6,085 nucleotides of DNA from Chloroflexota bacterium (GTDB lineage: Bacteria > Desulfobacterota > Desulfuromonadia > Desulfuromonadales > Geopsychrobacteraceae), in the NCBI GenBank assembly GCA_015222355.1, contig JADFVC010000074.1, forward strand, positions 1 through 6,085, in the 5' to 3' direction. Under the pieces are notes generated by a model. It ran no database searches. It was not told where the DNA came from and saw only the letters and a program-made list of their open reading frames with translations. Both the position numbers and the translations under genes were made by a program. Below are positions 1 to 5,213 of this stretch, piece by piece. Each line of letters starts with the position of its first letter. Within the stretch, counting starts at the first letter, position 1.

Positions 1-975
1 AGTCAAGGGAAGTTCCATCAACAGTTCACAGCTGGCGGCAAACTGCTGCTCGGTTTCACCGGGGAAGCCAGTGATGATATCGAGGCCGATTGCGGCCTGC
101 GGCTGGCGTTCACGTATAGCGATCAACAAATCACGGAAAAATCCGGTCGGGTAGTGCCGGTTCATCTGTTTGAGGATCAGATCATCTCCGGCCTGCAACG
201 GGATGTGATAGTGTGGGCAGATCCATGCAGAGGCAGCGATATATTCGAGCAGCGCGACGGGAAGCTCGGTCGGTTCGATGGAACCGAGACGCAGCCGACC
301 GGTAAAAGCACTGGCCTCAATCGCTTTCAGCAAATCCAGCAGATCGAGTTGTGGCGCTAAATCCCGGCCGTAGTGACCGATATGGATACCGGTCAGGACA
401 ATTTCCGGATAACTGGCTGCGCAGAGATTTTCCACTTGGGTCACCACATCGGCAAGCGCCACCGAACGACTGCGACCACGAGCGTAAGGGATGATGCAAT
501 AGGAGCAGAAAGCATCACAACCATTCTGAATTTGCACAAAGGCGCGACTGCGTTGCTCAAAACTGCTCAGCGGCAGAGTTTTTGCCTCATCAGCCTGGCG
601 AATATCCGAAACCATCACCTGAGCGACTGCGGAATCGATCCTGTTCAACCTGTCGAGGAAATCTCTCTTCTCCTGGTTGCCGATCACCAGTGTCACCCCA
701 GGCAGATCAGCCAGGGCCTTTGGATCGATCTGGGCGTAGCAACCGGTGACTACCACCCGCGCCTGAGGATTAATCCGGCGAGCCCGGCGAATCAGGTTGC
801 GGGATTGTGCATCGGTTGCGGCAGTTACCGTACAGGTATTGACAATCACCAGTTCTGCGCCCTTCGCAAACTCGACCTGTCGATAACCGGCCTTGCTCAA
901 TTGTTCGCTCATGGCCGCGGACTCAAACTGGTTGGTTTTGCAGCCGAGCGTGACCATTGAAAAGGTCCCGATCAT
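1..975 (-). CDS. mtaB: MtaB-type tRNA t6A37 methylthiotransferase (3' end cut by window)
   Basis: Radical-SAM enzyme expected to convert t6A37 to ms2t6A37 in ANN-decoding tRNAs, using two [4Fe-4S] clusters and SAM. About 325 residues are visible; the family is usually 430-450, so the C-terminal part, including any TRAM domain, lies beyond position 1. The N-terminal methylthiotransferase domain shows the three cluster cysteines C12 (LGCKTNQ), C48 (VNTCTVT) and C79 (VTGCYAQ). The radical-SAM CxxxCxxC is C153, C157 and C160 (GCDAFCSYC), followed by [16 protein letters not shown] lies at 303-307. LGCKTN together with IIPYARG points to MtaB rather than MiaB (GCQMN) or RimO (LGCPKN). I chose the ATG at 975-973 because it overlaps the mnmA stop as ATGA, suggesting translational coupling. 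An in-frame ATG at 957-955 is an alternative that gives the more usual short N-terminus. Confidence 0.93.
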   Translation of the reverse strand, partial: MIGTFSMVTLGCKTNQFESAAMSEQLSKAGYRQVEFAKGAELVIVNTCTVTAATDAQSRNLIRRARRINPQARVVVTGCYAQIDPKALADLPGVTLVIGNQEKRDFLDRLNRIDSAVAQVMVSDIRQADEAKTLPLSSFEQRSRAFVQIQNGCDAFCSYCIIPYARGRSRSVALADVVTQVENLCAASYPEIVLTGIHIGHYGRDLAPQLDLLDLLKAIEASAFTGRLRLGSIEPTELPVALLEYIAASAWICPHYHIPLQAGDDLILKQMNRHYPTGFFRDLLIAIRERQPQAAIGLDIITGFPGETEQQFAASCELLMELPLT

Positions 976-2048
976 TGAATCCAACCCCCGCCAACCACCG
1001 TGTCTCCCTGATAAAAAACCGCCGCCTGTCCCGGCGTGATCCCTTTTTGCGGCTCTATAAAGACGACCCGCGCCCGCTTCCCGGGCAATGGCTCAACCTG
1101 GGCAGGCACTTCATGATGTCGGTAGCGGATGCGGCAATGGGTATTCAGTGTCTGCGTGGGCTCTGGAATGTGCCAATGACAGCCGTCAATCTGCAGTTCT
1201 TTACGACTCAGATGCTGCTTTTCACCGACAATAACCTGTTTTTTAGCAACATCGAGCGCGATGACAAAGAGTGGCTCCGTCCAACCGATCCCCAGCCCTT
1301 TTCGCTGCCCAACGGTATATCGATAAACTCCTCGATGCCGACCAAGAACCTTGCCGGAGATATGGACGATTTCCCCATCCAGTTGTCCGGCACCCCGTTC
1401 TTCTTCCAGAAACCGCACATAATCTCCATCCGGCACAAAGCAGATATCCTGACTTTCGGCTTTTTCCGCAACACGCAGGTTAAACCGCGCGGCATGCCGA
1501 CGGACTTCGTCTTTACTCATCTGCCCTAACGGAAAAAGAGTCTGCGCTAACTGTTCCTGAGTTAAGGTGAAGAGAAAATAACTCTGGTCTTTCGCATGAT
1601 CCAAACCTTTACGTAACCGGTAACGGTCCCCTTCTTTGTCGATCATTGCATAATGCCCGGTTGCCATAAAATCGGCTTCCAGCTCACGCGCTTTACGCAA
1701 TAACAAGTCAAATTTGAGAATTTGATTACAGAGCACACAGGGATTAGGCGTACGTCCGGCAAAATACTCATCACAGAAGCGATTGATCACTTCCCGTTTA
1801 AAATCTTCTTCAAAATTGACGACATAAAATGGGATATCGAGCTGTTCGGCGACCCGGCGTGCATCGTAAACGTCATCCAGCAAACAGCAGGGCCCGAAAC
1901 TGTCGTCGTTTTCTGCCGCAAAGGTGGAATAATCCCGGATCTGCATGGTCATCCCGATGACCTCATAGCCCTGTTCTTTAAGCAGGGCCGCGGTCACCGA
2001 AGAATCGACTCCGCCGCTCATCGCGACGACTACCCGTTGTTTTTTCAC
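972..2048 (-). CDS. mnmA: tRNA-specific 2-thiouridylase MnmA
   Basis: ATP-dependent cytosolic enzyme that adenylates U34 of Glu, Gln and Lys tRNAs and inserts sulfur to give s2U34; the sulfur ultimately comes from a cysteine desulfurase such as the upstream NifS. From the GTG start the protein has 358 residues, normal for the family. The PP-loop SGGVDS is at 11-16. TPNPCVLCN contains C104 and C107, with C107 aligning to catalytic C102 of E. coli, and SQDICF contains C203, the partner of C199. GHY (131-133) and KDQSYFL (153-159) are also typical. An upstream in-frame TTG (2078-2076) would add ten residues, but it lies at the foot of an intergenic hairpin and has no well-spaced ribosome site. 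The GTG at 2048-2046 has AGGGA five bases upstream and leads straight into [13 protein letters not shown]104 replaces the Asp of E. coli MnmA. The stop overlaps the mtaB start. Confidence 0.96.
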   Translation of the reverse strand: MKKQRVVVAMSGGVDSSVTAALLKEQGYEVIGMTMQIRDYSTFAAENDDSFGPCCLLDDVYDARRVAEQLDIPFYVVNFEEDFKREVINRFCDEYFAGRTPNPCVLCNQILKFDLLLRKARELEADFMATGHYAMIDKEGDRYRLRKGLDHAKDQSYFLFTLTQEQLAQTLFPLGQMSKDEVRRHAARFNLRVAEKAESQDICFVPDGDYVRFLEEERGAGQLDGEIVHISGKVLGRHRGVYRYTVGQRKGLGIGWTEPLFVIALDVAKKQVIVGEKQHLSRKELQIDGCHWHIPEPTQTLNTHCRIRYRHHEVPAQVEPLPGKRARVVFIEPQKGITPGQAAVFYQGDTVVGGGWIQ

Positions 2049-2067
2049 ATCAGTCCCTGAACAGACA

Positions 2068-2101
2068 AAGGAGGGCAACCACTCACCGTGGCGCCCTCCT
2101 G
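2068..2101 (-). terminator. Strong hairpin in the iscU-mnmA spacer (terminator, attenuator or processing site)
   Basis: The arms 2069-2076 and 2093-2100 form a perfect 8-bp GC-rich stem (AGGAGGGC/GCCCTCCT). An inner 4-bp stem, 2079-2082 with 2088-2091, closes a five-base loop. On the transcribed strand the 3' arm is followed by TTTGTCTG rather than a clean U run, so full termination is doubtful. Partial attenuation, RNA processing or stabilisation of the upstream iscU message are equally plausible. A small 13-bp palindrome (ATTAAC-N-GTTAAT, 2117-2129) sits just after the iscU stop. Confidence 0.6.
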
Positions 2102-2130
2102 CAGTTGATGATTTACATTAACTGTTAATA

Positions 2131-2499
2131 TTAAGCGTTTTGTTCTTTATAGTTTTTAATCGCTTCATGCAGGGCATCCGCTGCCAGATTGGAGCAGTGC
2201 ATTTTCGCCGGCGGCAAGCCGTCGAGGGCCTCGGCAACAGTTTGATTGGTCAATACCAGAGCTTCGTCAATGGTTTTACCGATGGCCATTTCTGTCACCA
2301 TCGACGAAGTGGCAATCGCCGCGCCGCACCCAAATGTCTTGAACTTGACATCCTGAATAACGTTATCTTCCACCTTGAGATAGATTTTCATAATGTCACC
2401 ACAGGACGCATTGCCAACTTCACCAACCCCGTTGGCATTCTCTATTTCACCCACGTTACGCGGGTTGGAAAAGTGATCCATAACTTTATCTGTGTACAT
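2131..2499 (-). CDS. iscU: Fe-S cluster assembly scaffold IscU (NifU N-terminal-type)
   Basis: Scaffold on which [2Fe-2S] and [4Fe-4S] clusters are built from NifS-derived sulfur and iron before transfer to target proteins. The 122 residues make a stand-alone NifU N-terminal domain, close to the usual 125-130; there is no ferredoxin-like or Nfu C-terminal domain as in nitrogen-fixation NifU. The three cluster cysteines are C33 (NASCGD), C58 (TFGCGAA) and C102 (MHCSNL), and the labilising Asp is D35. LPPAKMHCSNLAADAL (95-110) includes the LPPxK segment that HscA recognises in E. coli, yet no hscA is visible here. The ATG start has AGGAG seven bases upstream. The gene follows nifS by 49 bases and is probably co-transcribed with it. 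The short Geobacter-type protein is annotated either nifU or iscU. Confidence 0.96.
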   Translation of the reverse strand: MYTDKVMDHFSNPRNVGEIENANGVGEVGNASCGDIMKIYLKVEDNVIQDVKFKTFGCGAAIATSSMVTEMAIGKTIDEALVLTNQTVAEALDGLPPAKMHCSNLAADALHEAIKNYKEQNA

Positions 2500-2548
2500 A
2501 AGGTATCTCCTGGTATTCTTCTCGACGATTTACTGATCGGCCCGAAAT

Positions 2549-3766
2549 TCAGATCCGACGAATGATGCGACACTCGTCACAGCTCAACGGCGTGGGCTCA
2601 TCTCTGTTATACAACGGACTCATCTCCCGCAACCGCTGTACAATCGGCGGCAGTTCCTGCAGGACAAAATCGATATCTTCTTCCGTGTTATCGGTCCCCA
2701 AACTGAACCGGGTACTGGAATGTGCCAGAATCACCTCAACACACATGGCGCCCATAACGTGTGACGGCTCAAGCGAACCGGAAGTACATGCCGAACCTGA
2801 GGACGCAGCGATGCCTTTCAGGTCGAAATGGAGCAACAATGCTTCACCTTCAATATGGGCGAAGCTGATGTTCAGGGTATTCGGCAAACGCAGGTCAGGG
2901 TTCGGGTGTCCATTCAGCTTGATTTCCGGCACCAACTCCTTGATCCCGGATTCAAGTTTGTCACGTAACTTCCTTACGTAGGTATAATTCTTTTCCAGGT
3001 TCTGCCGGGCCAGTTCACAGGCAACCCCCATCCCGACGATACCGGCCACGTTATGGGTCCCCGCACGCCGGTTACGCTCCTGGTGCCCCCCGTGCATGAG
3101 ACGGGTCAAACGGGTACCACGCCGGATGTAAATCGCCCCGACACCCTTCGGGGCACCGATTTTATGACCGGAAATAACCGCCAGATCGACATTGGCTTTC
3201 TGCACGTCAACGGGAATCTTACCAACCGCCTGCACGGCATCAGTGTGAAAACGGACCTGGTGTTTTTTCGCAATCTGCCCGATCTCTTCGATCGGATAGA
3301 TATTACCGGTTTCGTTATTCGCCCACATCACGGAGATCAGGATGGTTTTATCGGTAATGGCAGCTTCCAGGTCAGCCAGGTTGAGCATGCCGTCTTTATC
3401 GACTTTCAGATAAGTGACATCGTAGCCGTTCTTTTCCAGAAACTCACAGGTTTCCAAAACGGCCGGATGCTCGACCGATGTCGTAATGATGTGATTCCCC
3501 TTGTCTTTAAGGGCGTCTGCTGTTCCTTTAATGGCAAAGTTATCGCCTTCGCTACCACACGAGAGAAAGACGATCTCTGCCGGCGAGCAATTGATGAGAG
3601 CCGCCACCTGCTCACGAGCTTTTTCCACCGCACCACTGACCATCCGACCAGCCCAGTGGAGACTTGAAGGGTTGCCAAACTGTTCGCGGTAAAACGGCAA
3701 CAGCGCCTCCAGAACTTCCGGCTTGACCGGCATTGTTGCATTATTGTCCAGGTAAATCTTTTTCAC
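2549..3766 (-). CDS. nifS: Cysteine desulfurase NifS/IscS
   Basis: PLP-dependent enzyme converting L-cysteine to alanine plus an enzyme-bound persulfide, which feeds IscU and, through relay, MnmA. It has 405 residues and a class V aminotransferase fold. The N-terminus is KKIYLDNNATMPV. H100 (VEHPA) should stack on PLP, D176 (HTDAVQ) should pair with its ring nitrogen, and K202 (SGHK) is the Schiff-base lysine. The active-site C327 lies in SSGSACTSG, the group I loop typical of NifS/IscS and unlike SufS. The GTG start (3766-3764) has GGAGG six bases upstream. After the usual family end near MSPLY, about 19 further residues contain SCDEC (C396, C399), which I do not recognise from typical NifS proteins. 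It lies between iscR and iscU, as in standard isc operons. nifS and iscS are both used for this gene; I cannot separate them by sequence alone. Confidence 0.96.
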   Translation of the reverse strand: MKKIYLDNNATMPVKPEVLEALLPFYREQFGNPSSLHWAGRMVSGAVEKAREQVAALINCSPAEIVFLSCGSEGDNFAIKGTADALKDKGNHIITTSVEHPAVLETCEFLEKNGYDVTYLKVDKDGMLNLADLEAAITDKTILISVMWANNETGNIYPIEEIGQIAKKHQVRFHTDAVQAVGKIPVDVQKANVDLAVISGHKIGAPKGVGAIYIRRGTRLTRLMHGGHQERNRRAGTHNVAGIVGMGVACELARQNLEKNYTYVRKLRDKLESGIKELVPEIKLNGHPNPDLRLPNTLNISFAHIEGEALLLHFDLKGIAASSGSACTSGSLEPSHVMGAMCVEVILAHSSTRFSLGTDNTEEDIDFVLQELPPIVQRLREMSPLYNRDEPTPLSCDECRIIRRI

Positions 3767-3831
3767 TTAAATCCTCCAAATGACGATCGATTGATACGGT
3801 TCTATTATTATTATAAATACCGAAACACAGC
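3767..3831 (-). promoter_or_regulatory. AT-rich iscR-nifS spacer with a possible internal -10
   Basis: This 65-base spacer carries a run of TAAT/TATT repeats (3803-3818). Read on the minus strand it contains TATAAT at 3815-3810, but I find no acceptable -35 at 16-18 bases. CGGT (3797-3800) and ACCG (3819-3822) flank the tract as a weak inverted repeat. The nifS ribosome site GGAGG is at its downstream end. It could be an internal promoter, an RNA cleavage region or simply unstructured leader; evidence for a promoter is weak. Confidence 0.3.
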
Positions 3832-4254
3832 TCAGCCGCCGCATTTTCGGCGCCCTTCAATGGTTAAATCTTCCAATGTTTTGGATGCGAGGAAATTACG
3901 AATCTGTTCACCCAAACCCTGCCAGACCGATTGCGTTGCACATTCTGTTGTGCAGCTACAGCTGCCGTCGGAATTCATACAGGAAACCGGCACCAGGGTT
4001 TCTTCGACCGTATCGATAATTTGATCGACACGAATATCAGCGGCAGGCCGAGCCAGAACATAACCACCCCCCGGCCCGCGGACACTTTTCACAATATCTC
4101 CGCGACGCAATTTGACGAACAACTGCTCGAGGTAGGTCAGGGAGATATTCTCACGGCTGGAAATTTCCTTGATCGAGACTGGTTCGCCATGACTGGAGAG
4201 ATTGAGTCTGACCAGCGCGCAAACTGCATATTGGGCCTTGGTCGACATTCTCAT
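3832..4254 (-). CDS. iscR: Rrf2-family Fe-S-sensing regulator IscR
   Basis: Winged-helix repressor/activator that uses its own Fe-S cluster to report cluster supply and adjust isc expression. It has 140 residues, within the Rrf2 range and shorter than E. coli IscR (162). The DNA-binding half matches E. coli IscR closely: K6, Y9-A10-V11, ISLTYLEQLF (37-46, including E43, which matters for site discrimination in E. coli) and SVRGPGGGY (57-65). The cluster loop holds C92, C99, C101 and C105. E. coli ligands are C92, C98, C104 and H107; here the His position is Q108 and the loop is one residue longer. There is a further Cys near the end (C138). The ATG at 4254-4252 shares one base with the cysE stop (TGATG), with GGAG eight bases upstream. 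The product probably represses its own operon through the box at 5030-5054. Confidence 0.93.
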   Translation of the reverse strand: MRMSTKAQYAVCALVRLNLSSHGEPVSIKEISSRENISLTYLEQLFVKLRRGDIVKSVRGPGGGYVLARPAADIRVDQIIDTVEETLVPVSCMNSDGSCSCTTECATQSVWQGLGEQIRNFLASKTLEDLTIEGRRKCGG

Positions 4255-4943
4255 CAGCTGGTCTCCGTCTCCCTGGTTCGTTCCAACTCAGCCTTCAGCG
4301 CCTGTTGTTCTTGTTTCAGACTCTGGACCTGGTCCTCCAGGCGACCGATCTGCTCCATCATACAACTCACAGCCTTGGCCACCGGGTCGGGAAGGTTGCC
4401 ATGCTCCAGATCAGCACCCGATTGCTGTTCGCCGGAAAGAACCACCCGCCCGGGGATCCCGACGACTGTCGCACTCTTGGGAACCTCTTTGACGACAACC
4501 GAATTCGACCCGATCTTGCTATCACGACCGACGGTAAAAGGTCCGAGAATTTTCGCCCCGGAACCGACAATAACGTTATCTTCCAGCGTCGGATGCCGCT
4601 TCTCTTTAGCCCAGGAGGTTCCTCCCAGAGTCACCCCATGATAAAGAGTACAGTTCTCACCGATCTCAGCCGTCTCGCCGATAACAACCCCCATACCGTG
4701 ATCGATAAAAAAACTAGGACCGATGACTGCTCCGGGGTGTATTTCAATCCCGGTCATGAAACGACCGACATGCGAAACAAACCGCCCGAGGAAATGGAAG
4801 CGGTGCGTCCACAACCAATGAGAGGGTCGGTAAAACAGCATGGCGTGAAAACCGGGGTAACAGAAAATAATCTCGAAGACACTTCTCACCGCCGGATCGC
4901 GATCAAAAACCGCCCTTAGATCTTGTTTGAGCTGCGAGAACAT
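4254..4943 (-). CDS. cysE: Serine O-acetyltransferase CysE (short form)
   Basis: Cytosolic enzyme transferring acetyl from acetyl-CoA to L-serine, giving O-acetylserine for cysteine synthase. From the ATG at 4943-4941 it has 229 residues. That start has GGAGG eight bases upstream and gives the family-typical MFSQLKQDL; an in-frame ATG at 5021 would add 26 unrelated residues. Left-handed beta-helix hexapeptide repeats run from about 65 to 165. Active-site residues align with E. coli and Haemophilus enzymes: H82 (FIDHGMG) with D81, E67 at the dyad Asp position (also Glu in Bacillus short forms), R116-H117 (KRHPTL) and YHGVTLGGT (101-109). Residues about 195-225 form a predicted amphipathic coiled coil ([20 protein letters not shown]). 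The protein ends in ETETS, without the terminal Ile that docks into CysK in enterobacteria. It is the first gene of the operon and overlaps iscR by one base. Confidence 0.95.
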   Translation of the reverse strand: MFSQLKQDLRAVFDRDPAVRSVFEIIFCYPGFHAMLFYRPSHWLWTHRFHFLGRFVSHVGRFMTGIEIHPGAVIGPSFFIDHGMGVVIGETAEIGENCTLYHGVTLGGTSWAKEKRHPTLEDNVIVGSGAKILGPFTVGRDSKIGSNSVVVKEVPKSATVVGIPGRVVLSGEQQSGADLEHGNLPDPVAKAVSCMMEQIGRLEDQVQSLKQEQQALKAELERTRETETS

Positions 4944-4974
4944 TCTAGCTACCTCCAAACTTGGAATTGCGGAC

Positions 4975-4995
4975 AAAAAAAATGAGCCACTCACT
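4975..4995 (-). terminator. Possible leader attenuator hairpin before cysE
   Basis: In the cysE leader the minus strand reads AGTGAG-TGG-CTCATT (4995-4981), a 6-pair stem including one G-T wobble with a three-base loop. It runs directly into further T residues, with an eight-T run at 4982-4975. It looks like a weak intrinsic terminator placed 31 bases before the cysE ATG. The stem is short and AT-containing, so it may have no function. Confidence 0.3.
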
Positions 4996-5026
4996 CGTTT
5001 CCCAGATGAAAACTTCAGCATGAGCT

Positions 5027-5032
5027 ATCATA
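5027..5032 (-). promoter_or_regulatory. Candidate -10 of the cysE-iscR-nifS operon
   Basis: The minus strand reads TATGAT, a good -10 hexamer, about 84 bases before the cysE ATG. The best-looking -35 (TTGACA, 5050-5045) is only 12 bases away, which is too close, and sequences at 16-18 bases are poor. The -10 overlaps the end of the IscR-like box, an arrangement that would allow repression. Confidence 0.4.
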
Positions 5033-5054
5033 CCTGAGCATTTCTGTCAATTAC
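5030..5054 (-). promoter_or_regulatory. IscR type 1-like operator
   Basis: A 25-bp imperfect palindrome. Compared with the E. coli type 1 IscR consensus ATASYYGAC-TRWWWYA-GTCRRSTAT, 20 of 25 positions agree by my count. On the plus strand the left arm is ATACCTGAGC and the right arm TGTCAATTAC, around ATTTC. It lies upstream of cysE and iscR and overlaps the candidate -10, so the simplest reading is negative autoregulation of the whole operon. The encoded IscR keeps the recognition-helix residues of E. coli IscR, which supports this. Confidence 0.65.
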
Positions 5055-5106
5055 TTAAAGTGTTTTGCTCGGGTATTTTCAACACGGCAAAAAAGCTGAA
5101 TAGCAG

Positions 5107-5135
5107 TCGACAACGCACAACAATTCACCTATAAT
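5107..5135 (+). promoter_or_regulatory. Sigma-70 promoter of the fumarase gene
   Basis: TCGACA (5107-5112, one mismatch from TTGACA) and a perfect TATAAT (5130-5135) are separated by exactly 17 bases. Transcription should start near 5141-5143, giving a leader of about 70 bases. This is the best housekeeping promoter in the window. Confidence 0.8.
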
Positions 5136-5136
5136 G

Positions 5137-5166
5137 CACGCGCTTATTTGCCACGCGTTTATTTGC
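5137..5166 (+). repeat. Tandem 15-bp direct repeat at the fumarase transcription start
   Basis: Two abutting 15-base copies (5137-5151 and 5152-5166), CACGCGYTTATTTGC, differ at one position only (C5143 versus T5158). They span the predicted start of transcription, just after the -10. They may be paired sites for a regulator, or a chance or slippage duplication. Confidence 0.6.
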
Positions 5167-5183
5167 GGGCGATCTGGCCCGTA
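5164..5183 (+). other. Small hairpin in the fumarase leader
   Basis: CGGGC (5166-5170) pairs with GCCCG (5177-5181) around a six-base loop. A G-T and a T-A pair extend it to seven pairs. It lies in the 5' leader, well upstream of the ribosome site, and has no U run. It could stabilise the message or do nothing. Confidence 0.4.
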
Positions 5184-5213
5184 TGCCCTTCCCTATGCCC
5201 AAGGAGTGAGAAG

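Noticed and set aside
373..960. Plus-strand open frame of 195 codons
   Set aside because: It is antisense to mtaB, whose motifs are unambiguous, and its translation shows no recognisable family or good ribosome site.
957..1529. Plus-strand open frame of 190 codons
   Set aside because: It is antisense to mnmA with no domain signal; a shadow of the real coding strand.
2049..2078. TTG start for mnmA at 2078, adding ten residues
   Set aside because: The codon lies at the edge of the intergenic hairpin and lacks a properly spaced ribosome site. The GTG at 2048 has AGGGA five bases upstream and begins just before the conserved PP-loop segment.
3053..4641. Long plus-strand open frames opposite nifS, iscR and cysE
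   Set aside because: All lie antisense to genes with clear catalytic motifs and carry no recognisable domains.
4944..5021. ATG at 5021 as the cysE start, adding 26 residues
   Set aside because: The extra residues do not resemble CysE, while the ATG at 4943 has a GGAGG site at good spacing and gives the family-typical N-terminus. The longer reading would also translate through the T tract and probable leader.
5027..5050. TTGACA plus TATGAT on the minus strand as a standard promoter
   Set aside because: The spacing is only 12 bases. TTGACA is better explained as part of the IscR-like palindrome; the -10 alone is kept at low confidence.
5060..5092. Inverted GTGTT/AACAC and TTTTGC/GCAAAA pairs between the two promoters
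   Set aside because: Arms are short and the two pairings are mutually inconsistent in an AT-rich stretch; not distinguishable from chance.
5183..5209. Eight-codon reading frame in the fumarase leader (MPFPMPKE) ending within the ribosome site
   Set aside because: It has no ribosome site of its own and no regulatory codon run; likely chance.
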